DNA from: Choristoneura fumiferana
Lineage: Eukaryota > Arthropoda > Insecta > Lepidoptera > Tortricidae
DNA length: 64,000 nucleotides
NCBI RefSeq assembly: GCF_025370935.1
Contig: NC_133497.1
Span: forward strand, 9,416,599 to 9,480,598
Direction: 5' to 3'
In this document: in pieces, positions 34,301 to 49,300 of the stretch
Position numbering within the stretch: position 1 is the first letter of the stretch
Layout of the letters: each line of letters opens with the position of its first letter
Made by a program: the position numbers and the translations under genes
Notes under the pieces: model-generated
What the model saw: the letters and a program-made list of their open reading frames with translations, nothing else
Databases searched by the model: none
Told to the model about the DNA's origin: nothing

Positions 34301-37300
34301 TTTATTTATAATTAGAATAATTTTGTGAATATTTTGCATTACCTGAAATTATGCGTTATGGGGCAATGAATGTCTGTGTTTCGAGACAGTTTTGTCTTTT
34401 GGAAACTTTTGTCCTCCCTTTCTTCCGAACAAAACGGGACTACGCAACACTGTGGTTGCTCGATATTTTTATGGTACGGTTTTAAGGTGTATTAAATATG
34501 ATTTTAATCTGAACTTTGTTTTCACGCCCGTAATAACAGACTTGAAAGCCACACTTAAGAACCTCACGCAACAGTGGCGCCATCTAGAAAGACAAAAAAA
34601 CGATAGCCCTCATTCAATAATGCTTTTCTAAGGGTCTAGCATTATAAGGGTCTGTGGAGGCGGATCTGCGACAGCTTCAAGCCGACAATTGGCGTGAAGT
34701 TGCACACCGATCGGGTTAAGTGGCAAGCTCTCGTTTCGGAGGCCAAGACTCATTTTGGGTCACTGAGAAAAACTAGTTAGTTAGTTATTCTAAGGTTCTC
34801 GCCACATCTATTAACACGGAATCTGCTTTAGCCGACCAAAAATCGCTTTATGTTCACGCAATAAGAGCGAAACAGACGTCTCCCCGTCGGTAAACGTCGT
34901 TATTTGCCATCTCATAACACCATGGCTGCAACGAATCGCATCGGCCGAGTCGATCGACGTCTTTTCCGCTCATATCGGGTGGACATAAAGAATTTTTTGA
35001 TCGGCTAAAGCCGATTCAGCGTCGATAGGTTTCGGGAGACCCTAAAGCTCAGTTTCGTTGCGAGGAATGTGTTTTTCATCAGCCAATAGAAACGCTTCAT
35101 TTACTTAGCCTCGCTCAGCTCAGCTGTTTTCACTATACAGGGTGGAAAGTTGAGATGGGGCAGCAATACTGAGTTAAGACACTAACTTTAGTTAAAATGT
35201 TCAGTTTTTAGTTGTCTACATACTGTTTAATTTTCTTTAAGCATAAAGGATTCATATTCGTAAAAAAACAACATGCGAAAGTTTCACTTTGCAAATTAGT
35301 ACCCTACGAACTGTATGGAAAAAGTTTTATTTGATTTGTGGGTGTTCTAGTACTGTAACGTTAGTTGGTCTCAAAGAGTGTTTTAATCCTTGATAGAAAT
35401 GGGACCGATTGGCATTAAAAAAAAAGTCAAATCTGTCGATTTTCTCGCTGACTGTACATTTTATCAAAAATCTGAGAATGTCGATTGTCATCACTCAAAA
35501 AGTTAGTAAAGGTCTCCTAAGAGCATTTTCGCGTAGCAGCAAGGGATCTAGTAGCTGCCCTTGCTGCCCCATCTCAACTTTCCACCCTGTATGTACTTTG
35601 CGAAGATAGGTAGGTAAATGAAGCATTTCTATTCGTTCATCAAAAAACATTCTCACATCTCAGTTAGAAACTAACCCCCTTATTCATAAACGACAATCAA
35701 ACCTATTTTAGTTAAAATGCCGCTAAAATTCTTTTGTCCTTATCTGTCACTTCGACATTTGTATTTGTTAGAAAGGGACAAAGCATTTGTTAGTTAACAT
35801 AGGCTTGTTAAGTTTTATGAATAAGGGGGTAAGTGTATGTTTTCGTTTAAATAGCAACTGGTCTAAAATTCTTCGACTCAAAATTCAATAGTACATTGTG
35901 TCTTAAGGGCGGTAAATAAGGAATTACGAACGAGAGTCTATTAGAAGCCCGAAGTCGAGGACTGGGGGCTTTAATGAGTCGATGTTGGTAATTCTAGTAC
36001 CGTCCGTGCGGCATACAATGTTTTTCATCACATTTGCGAGTAAAATTGTATATTTGTAAAAAGAAAAACTAATATTTTTTCAAAAATTGCCGACACCGCT
36101 GGCTGCGCTTTCGGCACCTGCCACTTAATGCGACTGTCAAAATGTCAGATTGCGGGTCCAACCAAATCGAAACGAAGCGTCCAAAGCGCACCGATGATTT
36201 ATTGCCCTACAGGCAGCGAGTGTTCCACATTAGTAAAAAGTGCGTGTGTCTGTGTATGTATGTCAGGGTGTCCACTACAAATAATGAAAAAAAAAATCCA
36301 AACTTTTCCCCGACCACATTTCTAAATCACATCTGGCATGGATCACAATTCTGGCCAATCAAGTACATTTCAAACCAGGTTATATGATTTTTTTACTGCC
36401 CGAGATATTAATCTAGACCCGATGATGGGAATTTACTGCACACCAAACGTGCTCACTTTTTCGTTGACGTCTTTATGGTGCCACTCTTTAATACGTCGCC
36501 CAGAACTGGAACGACTGGTGTTAAAAATATTGGGCTAAATTTTAAGAAATGACAAGTTTTTACAAGATTTTATTTAATTTCACCTGTCCCGTTGTCTGTC
36601 TGTAATCAAATCTTGCAAGTTAAATTTGACAAACTTGCAGTAGTCAAGATTGACTTGAAATTTGGAAAACTTACGTAAATCGCGTGACAATACAATAATC
36701 TAGTAGTGTTATCCTGGTAGTCCAGCCAGGATCGTCTCCGCAGGACGGAACTCTTCAACGGTTAATAGCATCGACTTGAAATTTGGTATGCAAATGTAGT
36801 TTGGGTGACAATGCAAGTACAGTCAACAAAAAGTACAGTCAGCAAAAAAAGCTTGTTATCAAAATGAAATTGGATTAGTGGACACCCTGTGTGTGTGTGT
36901 GTGTGTGTGTGTCTGTGTCTGTGTGTGTGTGTGTGTGCTCACCACGTGGTCGCCAGTGTGCGTGTTGGCGGCGTCCTCCCCCACCAGTTTGCTGGCCTCG
37001 TCCCACGTCACCCCCTCCAGTATGTGCGACTGGGGCCCGGCGCTGATCTTGTCCGCGCGACGGTTGTCCTTTATCTGCAAAGTCAACATTTATAAACTAC
37101 TAGCTTTTACCCGCGGCTTCGCACGCGTAAACTATTCGGTGTGGTAGCTGCAATTGAAATTTTCGGGATTTTACAAAATTTCCCTGGAAATTTCCAATAT
37201 TTATATCGTGGTCTTCATTGAGGTTGTGTTGTGAATAACTGTACAAAATTCAAGACTCTAAACCCAGTGCTGAAGTTTCAAAATTTTTCCCTATCCAAAT

Positions 37301-40300
37301 TCAAATGCAAAATTCAAATTCAAATCATTTACTCAGTAAATAGGCCGCAATGGGCACTTTTACACGTCATTTTTTATACTACCAGCGCTTTCGGAAAGAC
37401 CATCATTGCCAAGAAGAATGCGCCGCAAGAAACTTGGCAGAAAGTCATTTTTTCAAAATAAAATAGGTATCCCGTGGTAATATCGGGTCAAAAAAACGTC
37501 TTTGTGTTTTTCTAGACATCCAGCTTCCTACATACCAAATTTCATGGCTCAGCGGTTAATATTTCAAGATTTTATCCCTAACCCGTGGGAATATCGGGGT
37601 AAAAAATAGATTATGTGTTATTCCAGAGGTCCAGCTACCTACATACCAAATTTCATGGCTCTAAACCCAGTGGTTGTTATTTTGAGATTTTATCCCTAGG
37701 TATCCCGTGGGAATATCGAGTCAAAAAGTCCCTTACGTGTTATTCCAGACGTCCAGTTACCTACATACTAAATTTCATGACTCTAAGCCCAGCGGTTATT
37801 ATTTCAAGATTATATCCCTATCCCGGGGGAATATCGGGATATAAAGTAGCCTATGTGTTATTACAGAGGTCCAGCTACCTACATACTAAATTTCATGGCT
37901 CTAAGCCCTGCGGTTGTTATTTCAAGATTTTATCCCTAGGTATCCCGTGGGAATATCGGGTCAAAAAGTCACCTATCTGTTATTCCAAACGTCTAACTAC
38001 CTACATATCAAATTTCATGACTCTAAGCCCAGAGGTTGTTATTTCGAGATTTTATCCCTATCCCGTGGGAATACCGAGATAAAAAGTATCCTATGTTTTA
38101 ATCCAGGTTATAAACTAACTTTTCGCCAAATTTCATCCAAATCCGTCCAGCCGTTTCTGCGTGAAAAAGTAACAAACATACTCACTCACTCACTCACTCA
38201 CTCACAAACTTTCACATTTATAATATTAGTAGGATATCTGCGCGTTTAGTAGCAGCTCCTAGAAAGGCTAAGAATTAGCTCGAAATTAAAGCCACATCAG
38301 ATCCTTCTTAGACGATCGATCATTTCAAATTTTGACGTGGTGATCCATTATCCTTTTTAAATAGCTTGGGTACGGTGGCATTTTTTTTTTCTATTCCACG
38401 CCATGACTGTTTCAGGTCAATACTTTAAAAAAAATATACTTGAATACTGAAAGAACAAAAAACATCTCCATAGCTGAAAATATTTCGTAATAATAAACAC
38501 AAATCACTTAAAATACATTATTTTGTTATAAAACTAAAAATTCGGGGAAATGCTACCAGCATCTTTGGCACCATGCCGCAGGGTCCATTTTTAGATTTAT
38601 TATAGTTTTAGTTTATTTAATTTTATTGTACCTAATATACCTTTTTTATAGTTGGACCTGTATTGTTCTGGAAATAAAATTATTAATAAGTAAGTAAAAA
38701 AAAAACTAAAAAGATAAATTTTAATCTCGTCAACTTATATTGTGTAAAACCAAACTCAATTACAATATAGCGTGACTTTACCTATCGACCGGATCGATTC
38801 CGCCATCTTGTCAAATCGTTTGACTCGCGTCATCTGTCAATTAGTACGAGAGCGTATGGCCATTGGCCTTGTATGCGTCTTTGTTTTGAATGTTTCGTAT
38901 TGTTTGATGTTTTGAACTGTTACTTTGTCATTCAATTTTGTTATTACCGTTTTTGTTGATTTTTTTTACTACTATAATTTTTGATATAGTGCCAAAAAAG
39001 GCCGCACGGTTTGCGAGATCCCGATAGACAAGCAAAAACACTTCTACGCGAAGCCGCAGCCAAAAACTAGTTAAAAATATAAACTATAGAAAATAAAATT
39101 GATTACATAACCTTAGCATATTTAATCGAAAATAGCAAAAAATCTATTCGAATTTACATTGTCACCATGACATGATGTCACCGTACCCAAGGTATTTGAA
39201 AATAATTACATTTTATAATTTTTTTTCTTTCATTTATTGACTTTTTTTTTAAATTTGGTATTTGTATCAATTAGGAAAATAGGAAATAAACAATTAAAAA
39301 AAACATACCTGCTGCTGTAGTGCTTTAAATTCCTTAGGATTGGTGTTCTTAGGCACAAACTGGAGTGTATCAATTTTGACAGGCGTGCTCGAGTGCGCCG
39401 GCGATCCATCTTGCACCCACTGCCTCACCACACAAGGTCGGATTCACATCGCCGCGCGCCGACCAATCACAGCGCGTGATTATAGACCAATCAGCGTCGA
39501 GCATCGAGTGAGGGGAAAAGAAAAATATCGCCATTAGTAAAAATGTTGCCAGTTTCAAAGGTTAATCGGAAAAGGATACAATAAATATTCGAAATAAGAA
39601 TAAAAAAAGGTGCAAGAATGGTTCAGTGGGTAAAACCGCTTGTTTCATGGTAACATCGAGCGTGTACAGTTTTTTTTTTAAACGAAAGGCCAAGAACACA
39701 TGCAACGCCCGACATGCTTTTAAAAACAGTCCTGAATGCTGTAGTATTTTTACGTCCGTAGAATAGTAAAATACAAAAAAAAAATGTTACCCATCCAATT
39801 TAAAATCGAAGTGTGCATCAAGGATAAATGAACAAAAGAACAAGCATTTCAGCCTTTAAAAAGTTGCCAAATAAAAAAAATGCAATTTAGGAGCCAATTT
39901 ACAAAAGAAAAAAAAATTACATACACCCTTCTGCCAATAACAAACATTACATGACATTCTAATGGAATTCTACAGCAAACTCCTTACTCCAGTGCAATTA
40001 AAAAAACTCAACATGGGATGGGGTGCTTGCAAAAAGGAACGGGTCGTGCAGAGGGTTGATCTCCTAGGATAGATAAATCTAGACAACGCAAGTATCGATT
40101 GAAACTACAGGATTAGGAGAATTAGCTAAATTCCTGGGTAAAAAAAACTATTATTCCGTCAGATCCAGAATTATTGGACATGTATTTTTTTTTGTCAATC
40201 AAATGAAGAAGCGCCTCGAAGTTCAGGGGTAACTCCTTAGTCCTTAGATGGCAGTGGCATAATACCGTCATAAAAGTGTAGGTATGTGACGCTACACAGC

Positions 40301-43300
40301 ACTTTAAATATGTCTATATTTTTTTGTTTAATTGGCAAAAAAATGTCGGTTATTTTTTGAAAATCTAACTAATGGAATTTATTTGAGGAATCTAGCTTTT
40401 TAAGCTTTTTTTTGCTTTTCTAAAGATACAAGTACTTGCGTTGTCTATTTATCCCTGTGTAAATTTTCGTTATGGCAACATTTTTACATAAAAGTGAATT
40501 TCTTTCCCTACACTGTACATACTCGATGGTTACCAAGGTGTTAAACGAAATGCCATTGATTATTTTTAAATAACTCAGTTAGAAGCTGATAATAATAATA
40601 CATTAAAATAATTGTTAATAATACTCGACACCCGGTCCAATCTGGTTCTTATAATAGTTATTATTCTTACTTATGCATAATAATAAGAAAACTATACGAC
40701 AAGACATTACATATTTGAAAAATATTTCATTTTTGTTATAACATTTCCATAAACAAAATCTAGATGGCGCTAGTATAGTGAAGTCTGTTTGACAACTTTG
40801 ACATTTGCAATCTTCTTCTTCTCTTTTAAAATATGGCTTTTCTGTCCTAATTAATAGGACAATTTCGCCAGTGTCAAGGTAAGCTCTCTTTGAGAGGCAC
40901 GTTGTACGGTGATTGTAGTTTTTGCAACTTGATAGTAAAATTCAAGACACCACGTGGAGACCACTTGCGCATTAAAAAATGTTAAGACACGAGAGCAATA
41001 TAGAATTTTGGGATCACTGTTCACTGTTAAGGTTTATCGCCGCATAAAACACTATCAAAATTATACTTCAACTAGCCAAAGAAACAGAAATAGCAAAATT
41101 AGATATTGTCTACATCCGCCATCTTCGAATGCTACAAATCGAATCCCGAATATCTAAATGAGCCAATCGCAAGTGAAACGTCAAACGGACCTCACGATAT
41201 TAACGCCATCTAGCGATTATTCGCCTGTCAAGAAACCTTTATAAAGTATCGTTTATTATTATCCCACGGGAACTGTGCGATATTCCGGGATCGGAATGTT
41301 TTTCATGATTTTTTAATTATAATTGACAATTGTTTCCATACATTGGCCAATAGCGCATATTAGGCAAAGCTCTGCGCAGGGGGCGACACTAGCGCAAACC
41401 CATGATAACGTCAGTTCTCTTTATATTTGTCACCATGCATGACAGACCATGACCAAAGTGTATAAGTACCTATAGAAATCATGATATATTTATTAGTAAC
41501 AAAATAACATGATATTTTACATCGACAGTAACGATAGAGCTATATTTCCAAAAATGTAATTGAAATAATACGATATTAAGGCACTTAAGATGCTCAAAAA
41601 ACTGTTTACGGTTTTGTACTAGTGCTGCACTCTGACGGCAGAAAATTGCAGTAATATTTCCTATATGCAAAGTGTACCGCATTAATAGCTTACTTACCTA
41701 CGTACATTTTAAATCAAAAATTCCAATGCAAATACTAAACAGTGGTGTTCAGTAAAGCAAATACACAAATAAACTTAAAGTATAGTCCCTAAAAACATGA
41801 TATCGTAATAAAACACACAGATATAAGAACCAGAAAGACCTTAACATATATAAAAAAACAGTGACGTCACCAAATAACCTAGAACGACCGACATGTTAAA
41901 ATAAAGAAGCGAGATGGAGAAAATAAACCGATAGGTGAGAAAGAGAGGTGAGACCCCAAAGTATATTTCTAAATAGTCATTTTTGCAAGAACGCTCACTC
42001 AACTAGCTGCAGCGTGCGCCCGCGGCTTCGCCCTGGTTTCAGGACTTCTTATCGCGTGGGAATTCAGCATAATTCATCTTTGTATGTACTTTACACACAT
42101 AACAATTAACACAAACCACAAACCGCAAAATTAACTTAACCACACACGAATTAACGGTAAGATTTAAACTTAGAGGCGCTTAGTCTTTGCGGCCAGTATT
42201 TTTGAAATAAATGGTTCGACGAGGCATTATTCTTACTAACACAATGAGGGCTATCGCGTATGAATTCGCCGCTAGAGGCGCTAGTGTAGCGTGAGGTCTC
42301 CGAAATTGCAAATCTCATAGTTTTTGGGTGAGCTACGCGGGTTTATTTAAAATTAGAATAATTTTATGAATATTTTGCATTACCTGAAATTAATTATGGC
42401 AATTATGCGTTACGGGGCAATGCATGTCTGTGTTTTGAGACAGTTTTGTCTTTCGGAAACTTTTGTCTTCTCTTTTTTTTCGAACAAAACGGGACTACGC
42501 AACACTGTGGTTGCTCGATATTTTTATGGTACGGTTTTAAGGTGTATTGAATATGATTTTAATCTAAACCTTGTTTTCACGCCCGTAATAACAGACTTTG
42601 ATAGCCAAGCCACACTTAAAAACCTCACGCAACAGTGGCGCCATCTAGAAAGCCAATAAACGATAGCCCTCATTATGTATGAGTCACTAAGTTACTCGAA
42701 TTAAATGTATTATTATTATTACGTTTGCAGGCCTAATTAGTTTGAAAATTGCAGACTAATAATTTTAAAACTTTTTTTAAAATAAAACTTGCGAAATTAA
42801 GATTTTAATTTGTTTATTTGTTTTTATATGTATAGCTGCTGCATTTACCTAGAGTGCATTCTGATCCAGTTCGCACTTCAACTTAAGCAGGATGTTAGTT
42901 CTGCCTTGACACTATTTTGACGCAATTTTTTCCTGAGAATGTTTTGTTGATATATTTATCATTTTTGAATGTCCATTGAACTGACATGTTTTAAGCTAAA
43001 CAGTAGAAAATAATTGGCTAAACAGTGGCCAGTAATGGTTTTTAACTGTGATATGTTAAAACTAGACAAAATTTCAGAAGAAAGGGAGAAGAGGCAAAAT
43101 TTAAACTGTAGTAATAATAAAAAAAACACCACCCTTTAGTAACTTCTTTGTGTTTTGCACTTAACTATTTAGATTATTTTGCAATAAAAAAAACCTAATA
43201 TCGCAACTCATTTTTTTTTTCATTCATTCTACAATCAGTCCATAGACTTTAACCTTTTTCCGGTCTCCGCGAGTTTAGATGTGCTACCACAAAATAAATC

Positions 43301-46300
43301 ATGGTGTCATATTGTTTGACCTATGAGGGATTAATTTAAAAACTAATACTTTTAACGAATTCAAATGATTTTGTACCATATTGTATACTTAGAAAGGTCG
43401 AATATTTGTGTGGTTGCTTATGCGGTGAGACTTTTACTAACTAATTTTGCTATATTTGGTTGATGTTTTACCCACCTATCTTTAAGTTTTTCGTAGGTAC
43501 TACTTACAGGACACTCTTTATTATTTGATCATGGAAGTTATAAGCATACTCACATACTTCCAACTCGTGGTTCGACATTTGTCACTAATAAATAAAGTAC
43601 CATATTTATATAATACAAAAATGACACTTATTAAAACAATAATTTATAGACACGTCGGCAGCATTCGGAAGTAGTCGTCTGTTCCTAGGGCGCTATTGGG
43701 CCAATCAACTATTTTACCGACACTTTGAGCGTCTCCTGCGTTACCAAAATTGTCTCTGGCGTTACCAAAAAATCGTACTTCCAACAAGATATTTCACGGC
43801 TTAATAGGTTGAACTTACGTAGGCTGGCATGTATTCATGTACACCATCTATTAAATTACAGAAAAAACATGTTAACTTACAAAAATCTGCAATTGTTTGA
43901 AAAATGTCGCGGACAGATTAGTGTCGGTAAAAAAGTTGATTGGCCCTATTACAATATTCGAAAATCGAAGTTCGTATCGTACCGTCTCACTCACATTAGT
44001 GATTAAATAATATAAACATCAGCGGGACGGCAAGATACGAGTTCGAATTCGGCATTTCGTAGCATAGGGTCTGTATTCCGTTTGATAAGGTCAAGCCAAG
44101 CCAATCACAGTATTCACAGTGCAGCAATTGCAGCAGCTGCCTGGCAAACAAAAAATAGGAACTGCTGTTTTTTTTCCAACCAAAATTCCCCTCGAGTCAA
44201 GATTTCTAATTTAGTTTTGAGCGTTCTTATTAAATATAATGACCCGGATAACTCACGTCTTAAATCGAGTTTAGCTCGACATGTTTCGGGCTAATAACTG
44301 ACACCGGCACACAACTACCACACTACTACTACTATATTTAATATGAGTGAATCTCACGGTAGTTTCATGTTTTGAGCGTTCTTGCACAGAATGATATATT
44401 TAGAAAAAAAAGTAGAAGTGTTTAAAAAAAGAAAAGTTTCTGACACAAAATAATCATTTACCTCTTCGTTGTTAGCGTCCACCCACTGCAAAACATTATT
44501 GTATTAGACACAAAAATAAAAATAAAAAACTTTTTAAAAACAACACGAAGTTATATAAAAAAAATCAAAAGCATTTCAGTGAGAGAAGCCATTGAAACAT
44601 TATTTTTTTATATATTTTATTGATCTGTAAACATATATATGTAACTCTATAAGCACAGTTTATATTAAAGCGAAAAACACCGATTTAAAACACTAGTGAA
44701 TTTTCCAAAATGTTTCGTCAGTTCAGTCCCCAGTTCTATTGTAGGGCGACAAAACATTTTTCGTTACAAATCGGTTATTTTTTTTAGATAAAATCCTCAA
44801 ATCATACACACAATAGCAATAAGCATAATATTTTTTAATAATAAACACTTTTTAATATATTAATTATCTGAATAAAATATCTTCGACACCTAACTTAAAT
44901 GATTTCGATGATCTTTTTATACAAATAGAAAATGACTTTCAAATATTTTTTGAGCCATTTTGAGCGGAAACTGAGACATAACTATTCATGCATTTATTGT
45001 AATCATATAAATATATTAATTTATTACAGGGAATGTGATTATAATCTGAATAAACACTTTTTGTCTACGCATAACATGCCCATTAAATGATTTTAAAAAT
45101 AAAGGATACAAATTGAATTTAAAGGAAATAACCCCAGCTCCGTAAGTAGAATAAAAAAATATTAAAACAAGTTAAAATAAACTGGAATGTCCTAGAAAAA
45201 TAAAATCTTCATAGTCATGTGGTTGACATTAAAATTCAAAAATAGGTAAAAATTACGTACAACCATCTTAAATTAAAAATATCGTATTGACACCCACTAG
45301 AAAAATTATATATTTCATAATCATATCTCGATAATATCAACCCATCGCACAAGAAGCAATTCAAAATTTACAAAAAATAAATTTCGCCCAAAATTTAAAT
45401 TATTCCTCTTCTGTTTGTGACCAGCTTTTACATTTAGCGAGTAAGTCCCTCCCACGTCTGGTTTTATGACAAACAAAACTGATAGAAGACTCATCTATCA
45501 ACTTTCGATTTACTTTTCTGCCATTGATATTTAAAATAACTATCTTTAACACTGAAAAACACGTCCCATAGTAAACAATTGCGATCCAGAATAAAAATGA
45601 CAACTTTTGACAGTCACTAAACAAAACCAGCGAACACAACTTTTAGAAAAAAACACTCATAACCTACATGTTAACGTAGGAACGGTTTTTATTTTGAATT
45701 AATATTCATGTGATCGAAAACCATCAATAGCGGATGATTCTGTAAAATTCACGCGTTGTTTTTGTCAGTGTTGTTGTTCAAGCTTGTCATGTTAATTCTT
45801 CTAGATAAGCGGTTCTTAACCTTTTAGTTAGGACTAGGAGGGACCACCTCCTCTCCTCTTTCCTCTTCTCTCTCACCTCTTTGTCGGACCCTAACGTATT
45901 GCTCCTCTCCTCTCATCCACTCCAAGGTTGACTGGTAGAGATCCCTTAAAGGGATACGTCCGCCTTTGTACAAGTATCTTAAAGTTTGTCAGTTGTATTT
46001 TGTTAATTTTCTTTTGTACAATAAAGAGTTTACATACATACATATATACCATTTGATAGGATTTCTGTCTTGCCATGGACCACCAACTGTTTGAAGGTAA
46101 TATACGGTAATAGTAAAATTGTAAACGAATGAACGGTTGCGACCGCTGCTTGAATGGCGCGTCGTTTTGCCAATTCGTTGTTAATGGCTTCGCGGACCAT
46201 TTCGAGTTCTTCCAGGGACCACCGGTTAAGAACCACTGTTCTAGATAGAGATCGACAGTGTTTTTTGTTACGCCATGCAGTGTTAAGTCCAGTTATTTAT

Positions 46301-49300
46301 CAAAATCAATGGTCACCCCTCAACATGCCGATCCAAAGTTCAAAATGTTGAATGGTTTTGTTCATATATTATTATTAGTAAGAACGATTCATTAAACTTT
46401 TCGTGTTTTAGTACGAACTGAACAGATACTTAGAGCAACAAGCTAGAAGATTTTAGCGAGGAAACGTCAAACGAAGTGTAAGTAAGTATTAAATTTGTTT
46501 GGAACAGTATACAGCGATAATAGGGATGTTGACTCCACCAATCAACTGACGTACTTTTTATGAGCTGTCAAAACACAATTCTCCCATAGAGTTTGAATGG
46601 CAATAGCAACTTATGACGTCACTTGTTCGCACACTCAATCAACTAACTATTTATTTGTTTTAAAGCAACAAAAAATCTAATTTTGCAGTTAATCGAAAAT
46701 TAATCTGGTTTTCAGGGTTAAATAAAGCGTTTTTTTAATGGTGTCAACATCCCTACTGTCATTTCTATGGTTCCGTAGCCAAAAAATAAGGGACTCCTAC
46801 TAAATTAGTCTCGACTGTCAGTCCGTCTGTCACATTACCATATAACTATAAAAAACAATGTAAAATTAAACAAAATTAAAAAAGAGTATCCGATGCAAAA
46901 TATATCTTTCTTGCGACGTTTTACAAGACATTTAAAGTGGCGTTTGTGCAGTGTTACGGAACCATTCATGTGCGAGACTAGCACTTGGGCAGTTTTTGTA
47001 TCCGGCATAGAAACCAACCCCAACATTTTAACACTCTGAACGGCAGTTTCCCACATCCCACCGAAGCGAGGTGCAGCGTGAGCTACTACTCCGCCTCGAC
47101 CCTCACATATTCTACCTTGGTGATCTTCTTGGGATCGTTGGTGCCTGTCTCCAAGACTTCGACCTTCTGGTAGACGTTTGGAGAGTTCAGCCAGCGGGTG
47201 CGCTCGCCAGTCTTTCCGTAGGTGCCTCTCTTCCATATTCTGCAAATAAAGATAATGTATTCAATTCAATACGTTTTTTGACCAAAAAAAAATGACATTT
47301 CTAACATAACCTTTCTTTGTTTCATCGTCACCCCCGCCTAAGGCATCCCCACTGCTGGTGACAGATCTCCTCTCACAATGTGAGGAGTTGGGCCGTATTT
47401 CCCACGCAGGCCCAGTGCGAATTGGGAACTTCACACACACACCATTGAAATGCTTCTAAAGTTTGTGCAGGTTTCCTCACGATGCTTTTCTTCACCGTAA
47501 CGCTTGTGGTAAATTTCAAATGTAATTTCTAACGAAAAACTCCGTGGTGCGAGCCGGGGTTTGCACCCACGATCCTCTGCTTGAGAGGCCAGAAGTCAAT
47601 CCACCAGGCCACAACGGCTTTTTTCTTTTTCTTCTTTCTTTGTTTCACGGTTAATTATAATCATCAAAGTTACATTTATAAGACAAATAAATACTTTTCA
47701 GTCATAGATAAAACCATCCATTTTTAATAATTTTCTGCCAGTTTGAAGTCGGTGTCTCAATCTCAAGCACGAGTCAACTAAATTTAAAATAAATTTATTT
47801 TTTATTCGCCAAATAAATTTATGCTTTTCTATTCCAACAGAAATGACAATATAGTAAGTAGTTGAGGTAGACGACTATAGGTTCACTCCGGCTGACTCAT
47901 GCTAGACACCAACTTCAAACTGGTAGAAAATTATTTTCATAGTCTTTGTAGTTGGGTCAAATTTTTGTTGTAATTTTTATTTATTTATTTAAGACATGTA
48001 CAGGTCGATTCATAAGAGCTGGCACGAATGGATTGAATGAGTGAGTGAAAGTATCTGTGTCAAATATTTGTCTGTCGTTTCCCTACAAAAACGTCAAAGT
48101 GACATTATACTGTATACAGTTGTAAAAGGTTTTATCTACATGCATATCATAACTTCCCTATTATATGTTCAGAAACGACTATCAAACGGCCTTTATTAAG
48201 AAACCTGGTATCTGCGGGTGCATCTTAATGTTCACATTATGTACAGTGCATCTTAATGTTTACATTAAAGTATCGGTAATACTTTTTTAAACAATGCATA
48301 TCTGTACATATTGTAGAAAACTTATGACATGCATGTAGATAATAATAATTATTCAAAGTCAAAGTCAAAGTCAAGTCAAAGTCAGAGTCAAAGTCAAAGT
48401 CAAAATACAGGCCATATCTGAACATATTATAGAAAACTTATGATATGCATGTAGAAAAATTATGTATGCGGCTATACATAATTAGGCAATAAAACACTCG
48501 TCTGATCTTATTATGAAACTCGCCTTCGGCTCGTTTCATGAAACCACACTCGTACTTTAATGCCTCTCATTATGCACCAGCCACATAAATAACTATTACA
48601 GTATTAATAGTTGCACTTTATTATTTTATCCGCACAGAATGTTACTTACCCTTGGCGGTACAACTCCTCCTCCTCGAGCAAGTAGCCGAGCGACGACACT
48701 GCCGGCGGCACTTCCACATCGTTCTTCGGCTTCGGGACTTCGTTCTGCAAAATACAAAAAGGAACTGTATAGAAAAATACTTAAATAAGAACTGTTGGGA
48801 CGGGTGACCTGGTCAAAGCCACGGGGTCCACGGTGGATGCAGAGCCGCATCCAACCGAAACAACTGGAGGTCTATTGGTTGTTCCTCAAGGCTTTCCCTC
48901 CACGGAATTGAAGGCCATAATTAATTATTATTATTACTGTGTAATGCTTTCGCAATCACAATCGCATCGCTCAGTAACTTGGTTTGTTAGTGGTAGTACG
49001 TGCACGATCTATCGCCGTGGGAGTTGAGTATCAATGATGGTGATGTACCACGATGAGCTGGAATCTCGCGGCGAGTCTTAACTATTCTCACCAACCACTC
49101 AGTCATCCCGTTTGTTAACGGTCTTACGGGAGTAGTTTGAATGATGATGCGTACCTTGATGAGCGGGTGCCGGTAGATGTAGCCGGTGCGGAACCCAGCG
49201 TTGTCGAGCATACGCATCAGCGCTTCGAACTCTTCGCCGCCGACGCGCCATTTGGAATCGCCGGCCGGCGCCGTGCGGGAGTGCTCATATATCTGTGGAA

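Noticed and set aside
36878..37147. Plus-strand Cys/Val repeat ORFs
   Set aside because: Translation of a TG microsatellite and the antisense of hts exon 12.
37615..38249. Repetitive 155-codon protein with YLHTKFHGSKP repeats
   Set aside because: The repeats come from the ~120-bp tandem units of a Helitron and have no family relation.
46835..47245. Minus-strand 136-codon ORF overlapping hts exon 9
   Set aside because: It is a different frame over exon 9 and its intron. The adducin frame with splice sites matches the family.
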